In this document: positions 17,109 through 25,270 of the stretch, piece by piece | Layout: each line of letters opens with the position of its first letter | How positions within the stretch are numbered: position 1 is the first letter of the stretch | NCBI GenBank assembly: GCA_030431785.1 | Contig: JAUIIM010000015.1 | Span: 1 to 33,806 of the forward strand | Source of the DNA: Acidimicrobiia bacterium | GTDB lineage: Bacteria; Actinomycetota; Acidimicrobiia; Spongiisociales; UBA5794 | DNA: 33,806 nt | Direction: 5' to 3' | Position numbers and translations under genes: made by a program | The notes under the pieces: generated by a model | Told to the model about the DNA's origin: nothing | Databases searched by the model: none | What the model saw: only the letters and a program-made list of their open reading frames with translations

Positions 17109-17939
17109 TCACATACCGAGGATGGCGCGCACCACACCGAGCGCCGTCTCCAGTTCTTCGACCTGCTCTTCGAGCCATTCGATGATCTCCGGGCCCCACA
17201 CGATGAGAAAGGCGGCGAGGAGGTTCACGCCGGCGTGCAGTGGGATGGCGAGCGAGAGGTCGCCACGTCGGAGCGCCGCCCAACCCAATACCACGCCGAT
17301 CAGGAACAGCCCGGGAACGGCCGCTCGCGCGTTCCAGTCGAGAAGGTGGACTCCGGAGAACACCGCGGCGCTGACGATGATCGCTGGCCATTTCGACATG
17401 AATCGTCGGAGCCACGAGAGGAGCATTCCGCGGTAGAGGACCTCTTCGATGATCGGGGCGAGGACACCGACGGACACGAAGATCGCAATGATCTCCACGG
17501 TCGTCTCACTGTCCTCGGCGATGTCCGCCACGCCCTGGGAAGGCGCCCCGTCGGGAAACAACAACTCGACGAGTGGCAGGGTCACGATGGCTACACCGAT
17601 CTGGAGTCCCATACCGGCGAGGATCCCCCACCAGTCCTTGCCTGCCAGGATCAGGCCGGTATCGGCACTCAACGAGCCCGACGACCGTCGCGAATACGCG
17701 ATGATCACGAGGAGCGATCCGACGACCTGGCACGCAAAGACCGACGCAAACGGGATCGGATCGCCAAGATCAGCACCGAGCGCCACAACAGCGATCGCAC
17801 CGACGTTCGCTCCTGCGATACCTGCGACGAACACACCGATCATCCAACCGAGCATCGCCCTCGCAGGGACCATCGCTGTGGGCACCGGCAGATAGCCCGA
17901 AGGGGGCGGTGGCGCGACAGGTCGGGTCGGGTCGGTCAT
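17109..17939 (-). CDS. CPBP-family intramembrane metalloprotease
   Basis: CPBP (CAAX protease and bacteriocin-processing, Rce1-like) proteins are multi-pass membrane proteases. The 276-residue protein starts with a Pro-rich cytoplasmic tail (residues 1-25) followed by about six to eight membrane segments. The signature E165-E166-xxx-R170 is present, with H198 in FSGVH and H235 in HAGVN, so all expected catalytic positions are there. The substrate is unknown; in bacteria these enzymes have been linked to peptide processing, self-immunity and protein regulation. The ATG at 17937-17939 overlaps the stop of the upstream HExxH protein as ATGA, placing it third in an operon after leuS. Two putative proteases side by side is notable. 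Confidence 0.88.
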   Translation of the reverse strand: MTDPTRPVAPPPPSGYLPVPTAMVPARAMLGWMIGVFVAGIAGANVGAIAVVALGADLGDPIPFASVFACQVVGSLLVIIAYSRRSSGSLSADTGLILAGKDWWGILAGMGLQIGVAIVTLPLVELLFPDGAPSQGVADIAEDSETTVEIIAIFVSVGVLAPIIEEVLYRGMLLSWLRRFMSKWPAIIVSAAVFSGVHLLDWNARAAVPGLFLIGVVLGWAALRRGDLSLAIPLHAGVNLLAAFLIVWGPEIIEWLEEQVEELETALGVVRAILGM

Positions 17940-18322
17940 ACCGGTGAACCGGTCACATGCGCCGAATAGCGGCGGGCGTCGGCTTCATAGGAGATCGCCG
18001 CATACGCCGCGCCATGTGGCAAGCCAGCGATCCGGTGCGCCAAATATTCGAGGAGGTACCGGACGAGGAATGCCGGGCCATCTTGACGCCACTGCTCGAC
18101 ATGTCGTATCTCGTGGGCGACCAACGCCGGTCGTCGACCACTCGCAACGTCATCCCAACGCGACGGATCGATGAGTACGAGGCCACCGATCGTCACTGCT
18201 TCGGCGAACGGGTGCATCACGCAAGCAACCGCTGCGGGCATCGGACGGAAACGGGCACCTGACGAGAGAACGGGATCGATGTGGATGCCGCTGGCGACGA
18301 CGACCGTATCGGCAGGAAGCAT
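17936..18322 (-). CDS. Small HExxH putative metalloprotease (minigluzincin-like)
   Basis: I do not recognise a named family. The 128-residue protein carries H70-E-I-R-H74 followed by VEQW, then a G-x-x-F-L-x-x-Y-L-x-E stretch and Y-E113-A-D-A near the C-terminus. HExxH plus a downstream glutamate in an E-A context is the layout of gluzincin-type zinc peptidases, and the HVxQW continuation resembles the small DUF4157-like/minigluzincin proteins. There is no clear signal peptide or membrane segment, so a cytoplasmic location is likely unless the mildly hydrophobic segment at 40-52 says otherwise. The ATG shares a base with the leuS stop (TGATG), and its own stop overlaps the CPBP start. Activity is inferred from the motif only. 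Confidence 0.7.
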   Translation of the reverse strand: MLPADTVVVASGIHIDPVLSSGARFRPMPAAVACVMHPFAEAVTIGGLVLIDPSRWDDVASGRRPALVAHEIRHVEQWRQDGPAFLVRYLLEYLAHRIAGLPHGAAYAAISYEADARRYSAHVTGSPV

Positions 18323-21057
18323 CAGACCACGAGGCTGACGACGTTCGGGAGCTTGGCGATGACCTTCCGCGGCTCAGCTCCGCCCGTGTGGGCCGTCACC
18401 CGCTCCGAGCTGAGAGCAAGGGCGACGGCCTGATCTTCGGTGATCCCGACGGGGACCTCGATCCGATCCCTCACCTTGCCGTTGACCTGTACGACCATCG
18501 TGACCGTGTCCACGACGGTCAACGACTCGTCGAACTCTGGCCAATCGGCGTCGACGACGTATCCCTCGTTCCCCATCAGGTGCCAGAGCTCTTCGCTGAC
18601 ATGGGGGGCGAGTGGTGCGAGCAATCGCACGATGGCGTCGGCCACGTCGACAGGAACTCGGTCGAGCGGGACAAGGGCGTTGTTCAGCTCGAACAATCGG
18701 GCGACAGCGGTGTTGAAGTGCAGGTTCTCCATGTCTCGGGTCACCGACTCGATCGTCCTGTGGAGCAACGATTGGAGCTCACCTTCGGAATGCTGGTCAT
18801 CGACCAAGAGCGTCCCATCTTCGGCGACGAGGTTGCGCCACAGTCGTTGCAGGAACCGGTAGACCCCCACGATGTCCCGTGTCGACCACGGTCGGGAGGT
18901 GTCGAGGGGGCCCATGAACATCTCGTACAGTCGAAGCGTGTCGACCCCGTACTCCTCGAAGATGTCATCCGGGTTCACGGTGTTCTTCAAGGATTTCCCC
19001 ATCTTGCCGTGCAGTCGCGTGACCGGAGCCCCGTCGTAGGTTGGGCCGTCTTCTCCTTCGATGACCTCCCCTGCAGGCACGTACACACCGCGCTCGTCCT
19101 GGAAGGCGTCGGCCAGGATGTACCCCTGGTTGAAGAGCTTGCCGAACGGTTCGATCGTCCCCACGTAGCCGAGATCGTTGAGCACCTTGTGCCAGAACCG
19201 TGCGTACAGGAGATGCAGGACCGCGTGTTCGACACCGCCGACGTACAGATCGACGCCGTTGTCGCCCATCCAGTACCGCTCGGCGGCGTCCCCCACGAAC
19301 TGTTCATCGTTGTGAGGGTCGAGATACCGCAGGTAGTACCAGCACGAACCTGCCCACTGGGGCATGGTGTTGAGCTCACGACGGTATCGGACACCGTCGA
19401 GCTCGACGTATTTCCACTCGTCGGGAGCATTGGCAAGAGTCGGCGTCGGTTCGGCGTTCTCGTCGGTCGACGAGTTCGGCCGATAGTCGTTGATCTCGGG
19501 CAGGCGCAGCGGCAACTGATCCTCTGGAACAGGAACCAGTTCACCATCCGGGCCGTGGAGGATCGGGATGGGCTCGCCCCAGTACCGCTGTCGGGAGAAG
19601 AGCCAATCACGGAGCTTGTACGTGATGGTGCCCTTCCCGGCACCGTTGATCTCGAGCCAGTTGATGATGCGAGCCTTCGCCTCGTCGATCTCCAGACCGT
19701 CGAGGAACCCGCTGTTCATCGCTGGACCTTCACCGAGGTACGCATCGCCGTCGAAGTCGGAGGGCGGCTGCACGGTGCGGATGATGGGGAGGTCGTAGAC
19801 CTCGGCGAACTCCCAGTCCCGTTCATCCTGACCCGGGACAGCCATGATGGCCCCGGTTCCGTATCCCATCAGCACGTAGTCGGCGATGAAAACAGGGATC
19901 CGTTCACCGTTGAGCGGGTTGATGGCGAATGCACCGGTGAAGACGCCCGTCTTCTCACGGTCGTCCAGCTGACGCTCGATGTCTGACTTCCGCGAGGCTG
20001 CGAGCCGGTATGCCTCGACGGCGGTCTTCGGATCGTCGATGCCGAGCGTCCATTTCGGGTTCGTCCCGTCCGGCCAGGAACCAGGCACGATCTCATCGAC
20101 CATCGGGTGTTCGGGTGCCATCACCATGTAGGTCGCCCCGAACACGGTGTCGGGTCGGGTGGTGAACACCCTGAGCGGTGTCACATGGTCTTCGATGTCG
20201 AAGATGATCTCCGCGCCTTCGGACCGGCCGATCCAGTTGCGCTGCATGGTGACAACGCTCTCGGGCCATTCGACTTCGTCGAGATCGTCGATCAAGCGGT
20301 CGGCGTAGGCGGTGATCCTGAGCATCCATTGGCGAAGAGGGCGTCGGTACACGGGGAAGTCGCCGCGCTCTGACCGACCCTCTGCGGTGACCTCCTCGTT
20401 CGCCAGCACCGTCCCGAGACCCGGACACCAGTTGACCGGAACCTCATCGATGTATGCAAGTCGCTGACTGTCCAGGTAGCGGGCGCGGTCCGGGTCCTCG
20501 AGGTTCATCCACGCTACGCCGTCGGCGTCACGCTCCCCCGCTTCCAGCTCCGCCACGAGTTCAGAGATCGGACGAGCCTTCTGCCGATCAGCGTCGAACC
20601 AGGAGTCGAACAGCTTGAGGAAGATCCATTGCGTCCACTTGTAGTAGTCGGGATCCGTCGTCGCAAACGACCGCGACCAGTCGTAAGAGAACCCGAACTG
20701 CTCGAGCTGACGCCGGTACGTCTTGATGTTCTGTTCCGTCGTCGTCCGAGGATGTACTCCGGTCTCGACGGCGTACTGCTCAGCCGGGAGACCGAACGCA
20801 TCGAACCCCATCGGATGCAGGACGTTCGCACCCTTCATGCGGTGGTATCTCGAGAAGATGTCGGTCCCCAGATACCCAAGCGGGTGCCCTACGTGGAGGC
20901 CGGAACCCGACGGATACGGGAACATGTCGAGGACGTAAAGCTTCGGCCTCGATCCGTCGAAATCAGGCTCGCCGGGATTGGCGACGCGATAGACATCGTT
21001 GTCAGCCCATTCCTGCTGCCAACGCTGTTCAATATCTCGGAAGTCGTACGACGCCAT
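18322..21057 (-). CDS. leuS: Leucyl-tRNA synthetase
   Basis: LeuS charges tRNA-Leu and edits mischarged products. The 911-residue protein has the class I signature HVGH at residues 55-58, preceded by the typical MFPYPSGSGL. A CP1 editing domain contains TTRPDTVFGATYMVMAPEHP. The second class I motif is KMGKS at about 685-689 (KMSKS variant), followed by an anticodon-binding domain and the C-terminal VNGKVRDRIEVP region. The ATG at 21055-21057 is preceded by GAGGAG at about 7 bases. A TACGCT -10 candidate lies just upstream, so the gene has a leadered transcript. No T-box is visible. It leads an operon with the HExxH protein and the CPBP protease. Confidence 0.97.
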   Translation of the reverse strand: MASYDFRDIEQRWQQEWADNDVYRVANPGEPDFDGSRPKLYVLDMFPYPSGSGLHVGHPLGYLGTDIFSRYHRMKGANVLHPMGFDAFGLPAEQYAVETGVHPRTTTEQNIKTYRRQLEQFGFSYDWSRSFATTDPDYYKWTQWIFLKLFDSWFDADRQKARPISELVAELEAGERDADGVAWMNLEDPDRARYLDSQRLAYIDEVPVNWCPGLGTVLANEEVTAEGRSERGDFPVYRRPLRQWMLRITAYADRLIDDLDEVEWPESVVTMQRNWIGRSEGAEIIFDIEDHVTPLRVFTTRPDTVFGATYMVMAPEHPMVDEIVPGSWPDGTNPKWTLGIDDPKTAVEAYRLAASRKSDIERQLDDREKTGVFTGAFAINPLNGERIPVFIADYVLMGYGTGAIMAVPGQDERDWEFAEVYDLPIIRTVQPPSDFDGDAYLGEGPAMNSGFLDGLEIDEAKARIINWLEINGAGKGTITYKLRDWLFSRQRYWGEPIPILHGPDGELVPVPEDQLPLRLPEINDYRPNSSTDENAEPTPTLANAPDEWKYVELDGVRYRRELNTMPQWAGSCWYYLRYLDPHNDEQFVGDAAERYWMGDNGVDLYVGGVEHAVLHLLYARFWHKVLNDLGYVGTIEPFGKLFNQGYILADAFQDERGVYVPAGEVIEGEDGPTYDGAPVTRLHGKMGKSLKNTVNPDDIFEEYGVDTLRLYEMFMGPLDTSRPWSTRDIVGVYRFLQRLWRNLVAEDGTLLVDDQHSEGELQSLLHRTIESVTRDMENLHFNTAVARLFELNNALVPLDRVPVDVADAIVRLLAPLAPHVSEELWHLMGNEGYVVDADWPEFDESLTVVDTVTMVVQVNGKVRDRIEVPVGITEDQAVALALSSERVTAHTGGAEPRKVIAKLPNVVSLVV

Positions 21058-21076
21058 CGTTCTCCTCGTGAAGCCG

Positions 21077-21082
21077 CAAGCG
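21077..21082 (-). promoter_or_regulatory. Candidate -10 element (TACGCT) for leuS
   Basis: On the minus strand TACGCT in the short leuS-proA gap fits the TAnnnT pattern and leaves a leader of about 19 bases that includes GAGGAG as the Shine-Dalgarno. No convincing -35 is seen. The position is approximate to one or two bases. Confidence 0.35.
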
Positions 21083-21114
21083 TAACGCGCTCAAACGCGA
21101 CTGCGAATTCAAGG

Positions 21115-22617
21115 CTATCGACCGACCTCGGGGTCCGATTGCCGGACACGCATGCGGACGGTGAATGCAGAATCCCCCGAGAGGATCGCACCCCTCCCGA
21201 AGAGCCGGCCGTTCTCCCAGTTGGAGAGCCCCAGCTCGGGCCGATTCAACGCGTATTGCCCATCGACCCAGCGTGTGAACCCGTTGCCGACGAACGGCGC
21301 ATCGACAGCGCTGAAGAAACTGGCGAACTCGGCGTCGTCCTCAGTGACCATCGATGCCACGAATCGTGGGCTGTATCGGTTGAACCATGCGACCGCATGA
21401 TCCACGTCGTCGACGACCGCCAATGTGACCTCGGGGCTGTCCTCCCACTCCCACTCCTCCCCCAGACGGTCTTCCGAGATCGATTCCGCCTGCGGTTCGT
21501 CAACGTCGCCCGTTGCACGAGCGATCGGCACGACCCTCTCGAACCATTCGCCCGGCACGGATGCCACCGAGCTGTCGAGCACGTGCAGCTTCGGGTTCGT
21601 GCCCCGCCGCTCCCCTGCGCGCTCAAACGCGTGGAGGAACGCCGGGAGGAGATCGTCGACCCGCGACACGGGGATACATGCCGTGTTGAGGGTGTTGCAC
21701 ACCTTCCGATCGAGCGAGTGATAGACCGCTGCTCCGAAGGTGGGGGCGTCGGCGGCTTCCCCTGCCACGATCCACGCACCACCGGTGCCGTGGAGACTGA
21801 CGGCGTTGCCCGCTTGTCGGGCGACGGCACCGAGACGTGCGGTGGCGGGCCCTGAGCCTCGAGCGACGGCGAGACCGAGCCGCGGGTCACTCATCATCGC
21901 GATACCTGCGGCCCTGGAAGGACTCGCCACGAGCGACGCTGCTCCCTCCGGTAGCCCGCTCGTGCGGAGAGCAGGCTCGAGCGCGTGTTCCATGATCGCT
22001 TCCGCCGTACCGAGCGCATCGGATCCGATGCGGAACACGACCGTGTTCCCGCCACGGAGCACTCCCGTTGCGTCGGCGAACACGTTCGGACGCCCCTCGA
22101 ACACGAACCCGATGACCCCGAGCCCATCGCGCACAAGGTCGAGATCCCAACCGCTGTGTTCCAATCTGTCGATGACCTGTCCCCGGACGCTCGGCGTGTT
22201 CGCCCAGCCCTCGAGACCCGCGATCATGTCCTTGCGCATCCGCTCGTCGAGAATCAGCCGGGTGACCGATCGACCCCTGCCTCGAGCATCGGTGACATCG
22301 GACTCGTTCGCTGCTGCGATCGAAGCGAAGACGGCGTCGTCGTCCAGGCGGGCAGCGAACTCCTCGTAGAACTCGGTGATCTGCGCATCGGAGACGGAGC
22401 CCATCTCCCCGAAGGCATCGACGGCAGCCGTGACCGCCGACTCCGCGACGTCGCGTGCGGATCGCTCGACATGGATGAGTTCACCGGTGTCCTGAAGGAC
22501 GATCAGAGCATCGCCCTCGGAGAACGCAGCGGCGAGGTCGTCGGGGACGTGCGTCACCTTCGTCCCGCCGTACGGAATCGCCATTCCTGGCGTCAGAGAC
22601 TTCAACGAATCGACCAT
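21115..22617 (-). CDS. proA: Divergent glutamate-5-semialdehyde dehydrogenase-like protein (ProA family)
   Basis: ProA reduces gamma-glutamyl phosphate to glutamate semialdehyde in proline synthesis. The core matches ProA: LGVIGFVFEGRPNV at about residues 166-179, GGNTVVFRIGSDA, and the active-site stretch with C307 in KVCNTLN (VCNALE in typical ProA). A late FTRWVDG resembles the ProA STRFADG segment. At 500 residues it is longer than the usual ~415-430. It has an N-terminal extension of about 60-70 residues containing SEGDALIVLQDTGELIHVE, and the C-terminal ARGP-type motif is altered (GRLFGRGAILSGDSAF). No proB is adjacent. It may be the genuine ProA of a divergent lineage or an aldehyde dehydrogenase with a changed substrate. 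The ATG has TACGCT six bases upstream, suggesting a leaderless transcript. Confidence 0.75.
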   Translation of the reverse strand: MVDSLKSLTPGMAIPYGGTKVTHVPDDLAAAFSEGDALIVLQDTGELIHVERSARDVAESAVTAAVDAFGEMGSVSDAQITEFYEEFAARLDDDAVFASIAAANESDVTDARGRGRSVTRLILDERMRKDMIAGLEGWANTPSVRGQVIDRLEHSGWDLDLVRDGLGVIGFVFEGRPNVFADATGVLRGGNTVVFRIGSDALGTAEAIMEHALEPALRTSGLPEGAASLVASPSRAAGIAMMSDPRLGLAVARGSGPATARLGAVARQAGNAVSLHGTGGAWIVAGEAADAPTFGAAVYHSLDRKVCNTLNTACIPVSRVDDLLPAFLHAFERAGERRGTNPKLHVLDSSVASVPGEWFERVVPIARATGDVDEPQAESISEDRLGEEWEWEDSPEVTLAVVDDVDHAVAWFNRYSPRFVASMVTEDDAEFASFFSAVDAPFVGNGFTRWVDGQYALNRPELGLSNWENGRLFGRGAILSGDSAFTVRMRVRQSDPEVGR

Positions 22618-22623
22618 GGGGTC

Positions 22624-22629
22624 AGCGTA
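22624..22629 (-). promoter_or_regulatory. -10 element (TACGCT) of a leaderless proA promoter
   Basis: On the minus strand TACGCT-N6-ATG places the transcription start at the proA start codon. No Shine-Dalgarno is present, which agrees with leaderless translation. Confidence 0.55.
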
Positions 22630-22691
22630 GAACAGAACGGGAGCACGAGATTCGAACCTTCGCAGTCCGCCGACCGGGACCGAGGAATGGG

Positions 22692-22697
22692 TAGCAT
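22692..22697 (+). promoter_or_regulatory. -10 element (TAGCAT) of a leaderless apt promoter
   Basis: TAGCAT is exactly six bases from the apt ATG at 22704, so the mRNA would begin at the start codon. No -35 with usual spacing is evident. The divergent proA promoter lies about 65 bases away. Confidence 0.55.
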
Positions 22698-22703
22698 CCG
22701 CAC

Positions 22704-23216
22704 ATGCTCGATCTCTATTCGTTCGTCGCCGACGTCCCCGACTACCCGGAACCAGGCATCGTCTTCAAGGACATCACTCCGCTGCTCGCAAATGCCGATG
22801 CCTTTCTCCAGGCGGTGGAGCAGATGGCCGCCCCGTTCGCCGACAAGGGCATCGACATCGTCGTGGGGATTGAATCCCGCGGGTTCCTCGTCGCCGGATC
22901 GATCGCTGAACGTATCGGTGCCGGTGTCGGTCTGGTCCGCAAGCCGGGCAAGCTGCCCCGTGAGACCGTTTCGGTCACCTACGACCTCGAGTACGGGACC
23001 GATTCGCTCGAGATCCATGCCGACGCGTTCGAGCACGGTGCGAACGTGCTCATCGTCGATGACGTCCTCGCAACCGGTGGAACGCTCGCCGCATGCAAAG
23101 AGCTCGTCGAGAAGGCGGGCGGTACGGTGCTCGGAGCGACGATGCTCATCGAGCTGACGTTCCTCGGTGGTCGTGCGAAGTTCGACGGACCCCTCAACGC
23201 GGTGCTCACCTACTGA
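22704..23216 (+). CDS. apt: Adenine phosphoribosyltransferase
   Basis: Apt salvages adenine to AMP using PRPP in the cytoplasm. The 170-residue length is standard. The N-terminus has the family's DVPDYPEPGIVFKDITPLL, then GIESRGFLVAG, and the PRPP-binding motif VLIVDDVLATGGTLAA. In several Gram-positive genomes apt lies beside rel or competence/secretion genes; here it stands alone, divergent from proA and convergent with the response-regulator gene after only 5 bases. The ATG at 22704 is supported by TAGCAT six bases upstream. Upstream open frame exists but has no family similarity. Confidence 0.97.
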   Translation: MLDLYSFVADVPDYPEPGIVFKDITPLLANADAFLQAVEQMAAPFADKGIDIVVGIESRGFLVAGSIAERIGAGVGLVRKPGKLPRETVSVTYDLEYGTDSLEIHADAFEHGANVLIVDDVLATGGTLAACKELVEKAGGTVLGATMLIELTFLGGRAKFDGPLNAVLTY

Positions 23217-23221
23217 GTCGG

Positions 23222-23896
23222 CTACTCGGCTTGTTCGTCGAGGCGATAGCCGACGCCACGGATCGTGTCGATCCTCGGGCCGTTGGGATCGACTTCCAGT
23301 TTGCGTCTGATCCGACGGATGTGCTGGTCGAGGCTCTTGGTGTCTCCCCAGTTGATCCCCCACACCTCATCGAGGAGTCGGTCGCGGGTGACGATCCTTC
23401 CCGCGCCCTCGATCAGCATCGACATCAATTCGAACTCCTTGCGCGGCATGTCGAACTCTTCATCGCCGACCGTGAGCTGGTACGTCGACTGGTCGATGCT
23501 GAGTGATCCGAACGTCCACACGTCGGTCTCCGGCAGAAGGGTCGATCGTCTGATCACCGCACGGAGTCTGGCCACGAGTTCGCGGACCGAATACGGCTTC
23601 GTGAGGTAGTCGTCTGCACCGAGTTCGAGGGCAGCCACCACATCCGCCTCGGCGTCCTTCGCCGAGACGATGATCACCGGGACCGGACCGTCCTGTCGTA
23701 TCGCTCTCAGGACATCGAGCCCGCCGACCGCGGGGAGCATCAGATCGAGCAGCACGGCGTCGTAGTTGCCCTCCCGGAACTGGCGGATCGCGGCACGCCC
23801 GTCGAACACGGCGTCGGAGTCGATCCCCTCTGCATCGAGTGCGACGCGGAGGGCCTCCACGTAGGCGACCTCGTCTTCGACGATCAGGACGTTCAC
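23222..23896 (-). CDS. regX3: OmpR/PhoB-family response regulator (RegX3/PhoP-like)
   Basis: This DNA-binding response regulator probably controls the phosphate regulon. The 224-residue protein has a receiver domain with acidic pocket E7/D8, phosphoacceptor D51 (LLDLMLP) and the Lys of TKPYS. A C-terminal winged helix follows (RKEFELMSMLIEGAGRIVTRDRLLDEVWG and RRKLEVDPNGPRIDTIRGVGYRL). The start is GTG at 23894-23896, overlapping the kinase stop as GTGA, so the pair is co-translated. Its neighbour is the pst operon with a PHO box, which supports the assignment to RegX3/PhoP of the SenX3-RegX3/PhoR-PhoP group. The symbol is by analogy; PhoP or PhoB would be equally fair. Confidence 0.88.
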   Translation of the reverse strand: MNVLIVEDEVAYVEALRVALDAEGIDSDAVFDGRAAIRQFREGNYDAVLLDLMLPAVGGLDVLRAIRQDGPVPVIIVSAKDAEADVVAALELGADDYLTKPYSVRELVARLRAVIRRSTLLPETDVWTFGSLSIDQSTYQLTVGDEEFDMPRKEFELMSMLIEGAGRIVTRDRLLDEVWGINWGDTKSLDQHIRRIRRKLEVDPNGPRIDTIRGVGYRLDEQAE

Positions 23897-25110
23897 GTGG
23901 AACCCTCCGGGGCGAGCGGTAGACAGACGATGAAGGTGGTCCCGACACCGACCTCGGATGTGGCATAGGCAGTGCCACCGTGTGACGCGGCGACGTTTTT
24001 GACGATCGACAACCCGAGTCCGGTGCCGCCCGATTCCCTCGATCTGGCTTGATCGACACGGAAGAAGCGCTCGAAGATCCGGCGCAGGTACTTGGCGGGG
24101 ATCCCGATCCCGGTGTCTTCGACCTCGACGCAGACGTTGCCGTCCTCGATCCGGGTGCGGTAGGTCACTGTTCCTTCTCCATCCTTGACGGCCGTGTAGG
24201 TGATGGCGTTGAGGATGAGGTTGTGGAATACGGCGGTCAGTTGAACCGGATCGCCGACGACCTCAGCGGCGGTCATCGTTCCTCGGCTGATCACGATGTC
24301 GTTCTTGGATGCGAGCGGGGTGAGCCCAGCCGCGATCTCGTCCAGGAGCTCGGACAGGTCGACACGTTCGTGCGCAACCGTCACGGACTCAGATCGCGCC
24401 AGTGTGAGGATGTCGTCGACGACCTTCGACATCCGATTCGCCTCGGAAGTCAGCCTGGCCGCAAGCGCTGTCCGCTTCTCTTCGTCATCCGTTCGGGCCA
24501 GAGCTTCGGCGAGGAGCGAGATCGCCCCGACCGGTGTCTTCAACTCGTGTGAAGCGTTTGCGACGAAGTCAGACCGCATCGCATCGACCCGCCGGCGGGC
24601 AGACAAGTCCTCGATGAACACGACAACCGGGCCACCGACAGGATCTGATTCGAGCTCGGGATATGCCGTCAATGCGAGCACGACGCGCGCCGGGTCGTGC
24701 ATGTCCACCTCGACCTTCTCGGGGGCTACCGTCGAGATCGAACGGCGAGCGAGGTTCGAGATCCGAGTCTTGAGGATGGCCGCATCCGTCGCCTCGTCCA
24801 AGAGTCGAGACGCTGCGTCGTTCGCAAAGCGAATCGAACCTTCACTGTCGACGACGACGATCCCCGAAGGAGCGTGGGCGACCGCCCGCCGAGCGACCTC
24901 GAGGTGACGCTGTTGTTCACCCGACGCCGCGGCGAGAGTACGCACCTCTTCGACGATGTCCGATTCCGCATCTGCACCTACGACGGCTCGGACACGTTCG
25001 ATCGTCGCCACGACCTCCTGCTGCTTCCGAAACAACAGGACGCAGGCCCCGACGAGGGCGATGACGATGGCCGACAGGACCCAGTACATGACGCGCAGCA
25101 TAGGACCCAT
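23893..25110 (-). CDS. senX3: SenX3/PhoR-like phosphate sensor histidine kinase
   Basis: This membrane-anchored sensor kinase is the partner of the overlapping response regulator. The 405-residue protein has one N-terminal membrane segment (about residues 8-27), a PAS-like domain (about 75-170; APSGIVVVDSEGSIRFAN), and the dimerisation helix with H188 in NASHELKTPVGAI. The HATPase domain contains NLILNAITYTA, DTGIGIP and GGTGLGLSIVK. There is almost no extracytoplasmic domain, as in PhoR and SenX3, which sense phosphate indirectly through PstB and PhoU. The ATG at 25110 has a GGGTGG nearby; alternative in-frame ATGs at 25101 and 25089 cannot be excluded. Transcription starts in the same region as pstS, facing away from it. 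Confidence 0.9.
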   Translation of the reverse strand: MGPMLRVMYWVLSAIVIALVGACVLLFRKQQEVVATIERVRAVVGADAESDIVEEVRTLAAASGEQQRHLEVARRAVAHAPSGIVVVDSEGSIRFANDAASRLLDEATDAAILKTRISNLARRSISTVAPEKVEVDMHDPARVVLALTAYPELESDPVGGPVVVFIEDLSARRRVDAMRSDFVANASHELKTPVGAISLLAEALARTDDEEKRTALAARLTSEANRMSKVVDDILTLARSESVTVAHERVDLSELLDEIAAGLTPLASKNDIVISRGTMTAAEVVGDPVQLTAVFHNLILNAITYTAVKDGEGTVTYRTRIEDGNVCVEVEDTGIGIPAKYLRRIFERFFRVDQARSRESGGTGLGLSIVKNVAASHGGTAYATSEVGVGTTFIVCLPLAPEGST

Positions 25111-25150
25111 CAGCCACCCGCTTCGCCCGTGCGAACGGACCGGAAACAGA

Positions 25151-25172
25151 GTTCACTTCCAGTTCACCTCAG
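25151..25172 (+). promoter_or_regulatory. PHO box: two 11-nt direct-repeat units upstream of pstS
   Basis: GTTCACTTCCA (25151-25161) and GTTCACCTCAG (25162-25172) abut exactly, each starting with GTTCAC. This is the direct-repeat-unit design of the Streptomyces PhoP box (GTTCACC plus four bases, 11-nt period). It lies between the divergent kinase and pstS genes and so could control both. Whether a third, weaker unit exists on either side is unclear. Confidence 0.8.
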
Positions 25173-25199
25173 GGTGCGGTCGGCGTCACCTTGCCTTCG

Positions 25200-25205
25200 T
25201 AGCGT
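25200..25205 (+). promoter_or_regulatory. Candidate -10 element (TAGCGT) for pstS
   Basis: TAGCGT fits the TAnnnT pattern, 27 bases after the PHO box and about 65 before the pstS ATG. The distance is slightly longer than expected for a PhoB-type activator sitting on the -35 position, so the assignment is tentative. AAGGAAGGAAACA directly before the ATG is a strong ribosome binding site. Confidence 0.3.
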
Positions 25206-25270
25206 CCCGCTCGTACTCCATACCGGGCGCCGACTACCGCGTGCCCAGGAGATGACCAAGGAAGGAAACA

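Noticed and set aside
18388..19986. Plus-strand open frame of 532 codons
   Set aside because: It is fully antisense to leuS, whose motifs are intact. Long antisense frames are common in high-G+C DNA and this one shows no family motif.
22641..22665. tRNA 3'-end-like sequence on the minus strand (GGTTCGAATC followed by CTCCCG) between proA and apt
   Set aside because: The T stem does not pair properly and there is no acceptor, D or anticodon arm upstream. It is probably chance within a short promoter region.
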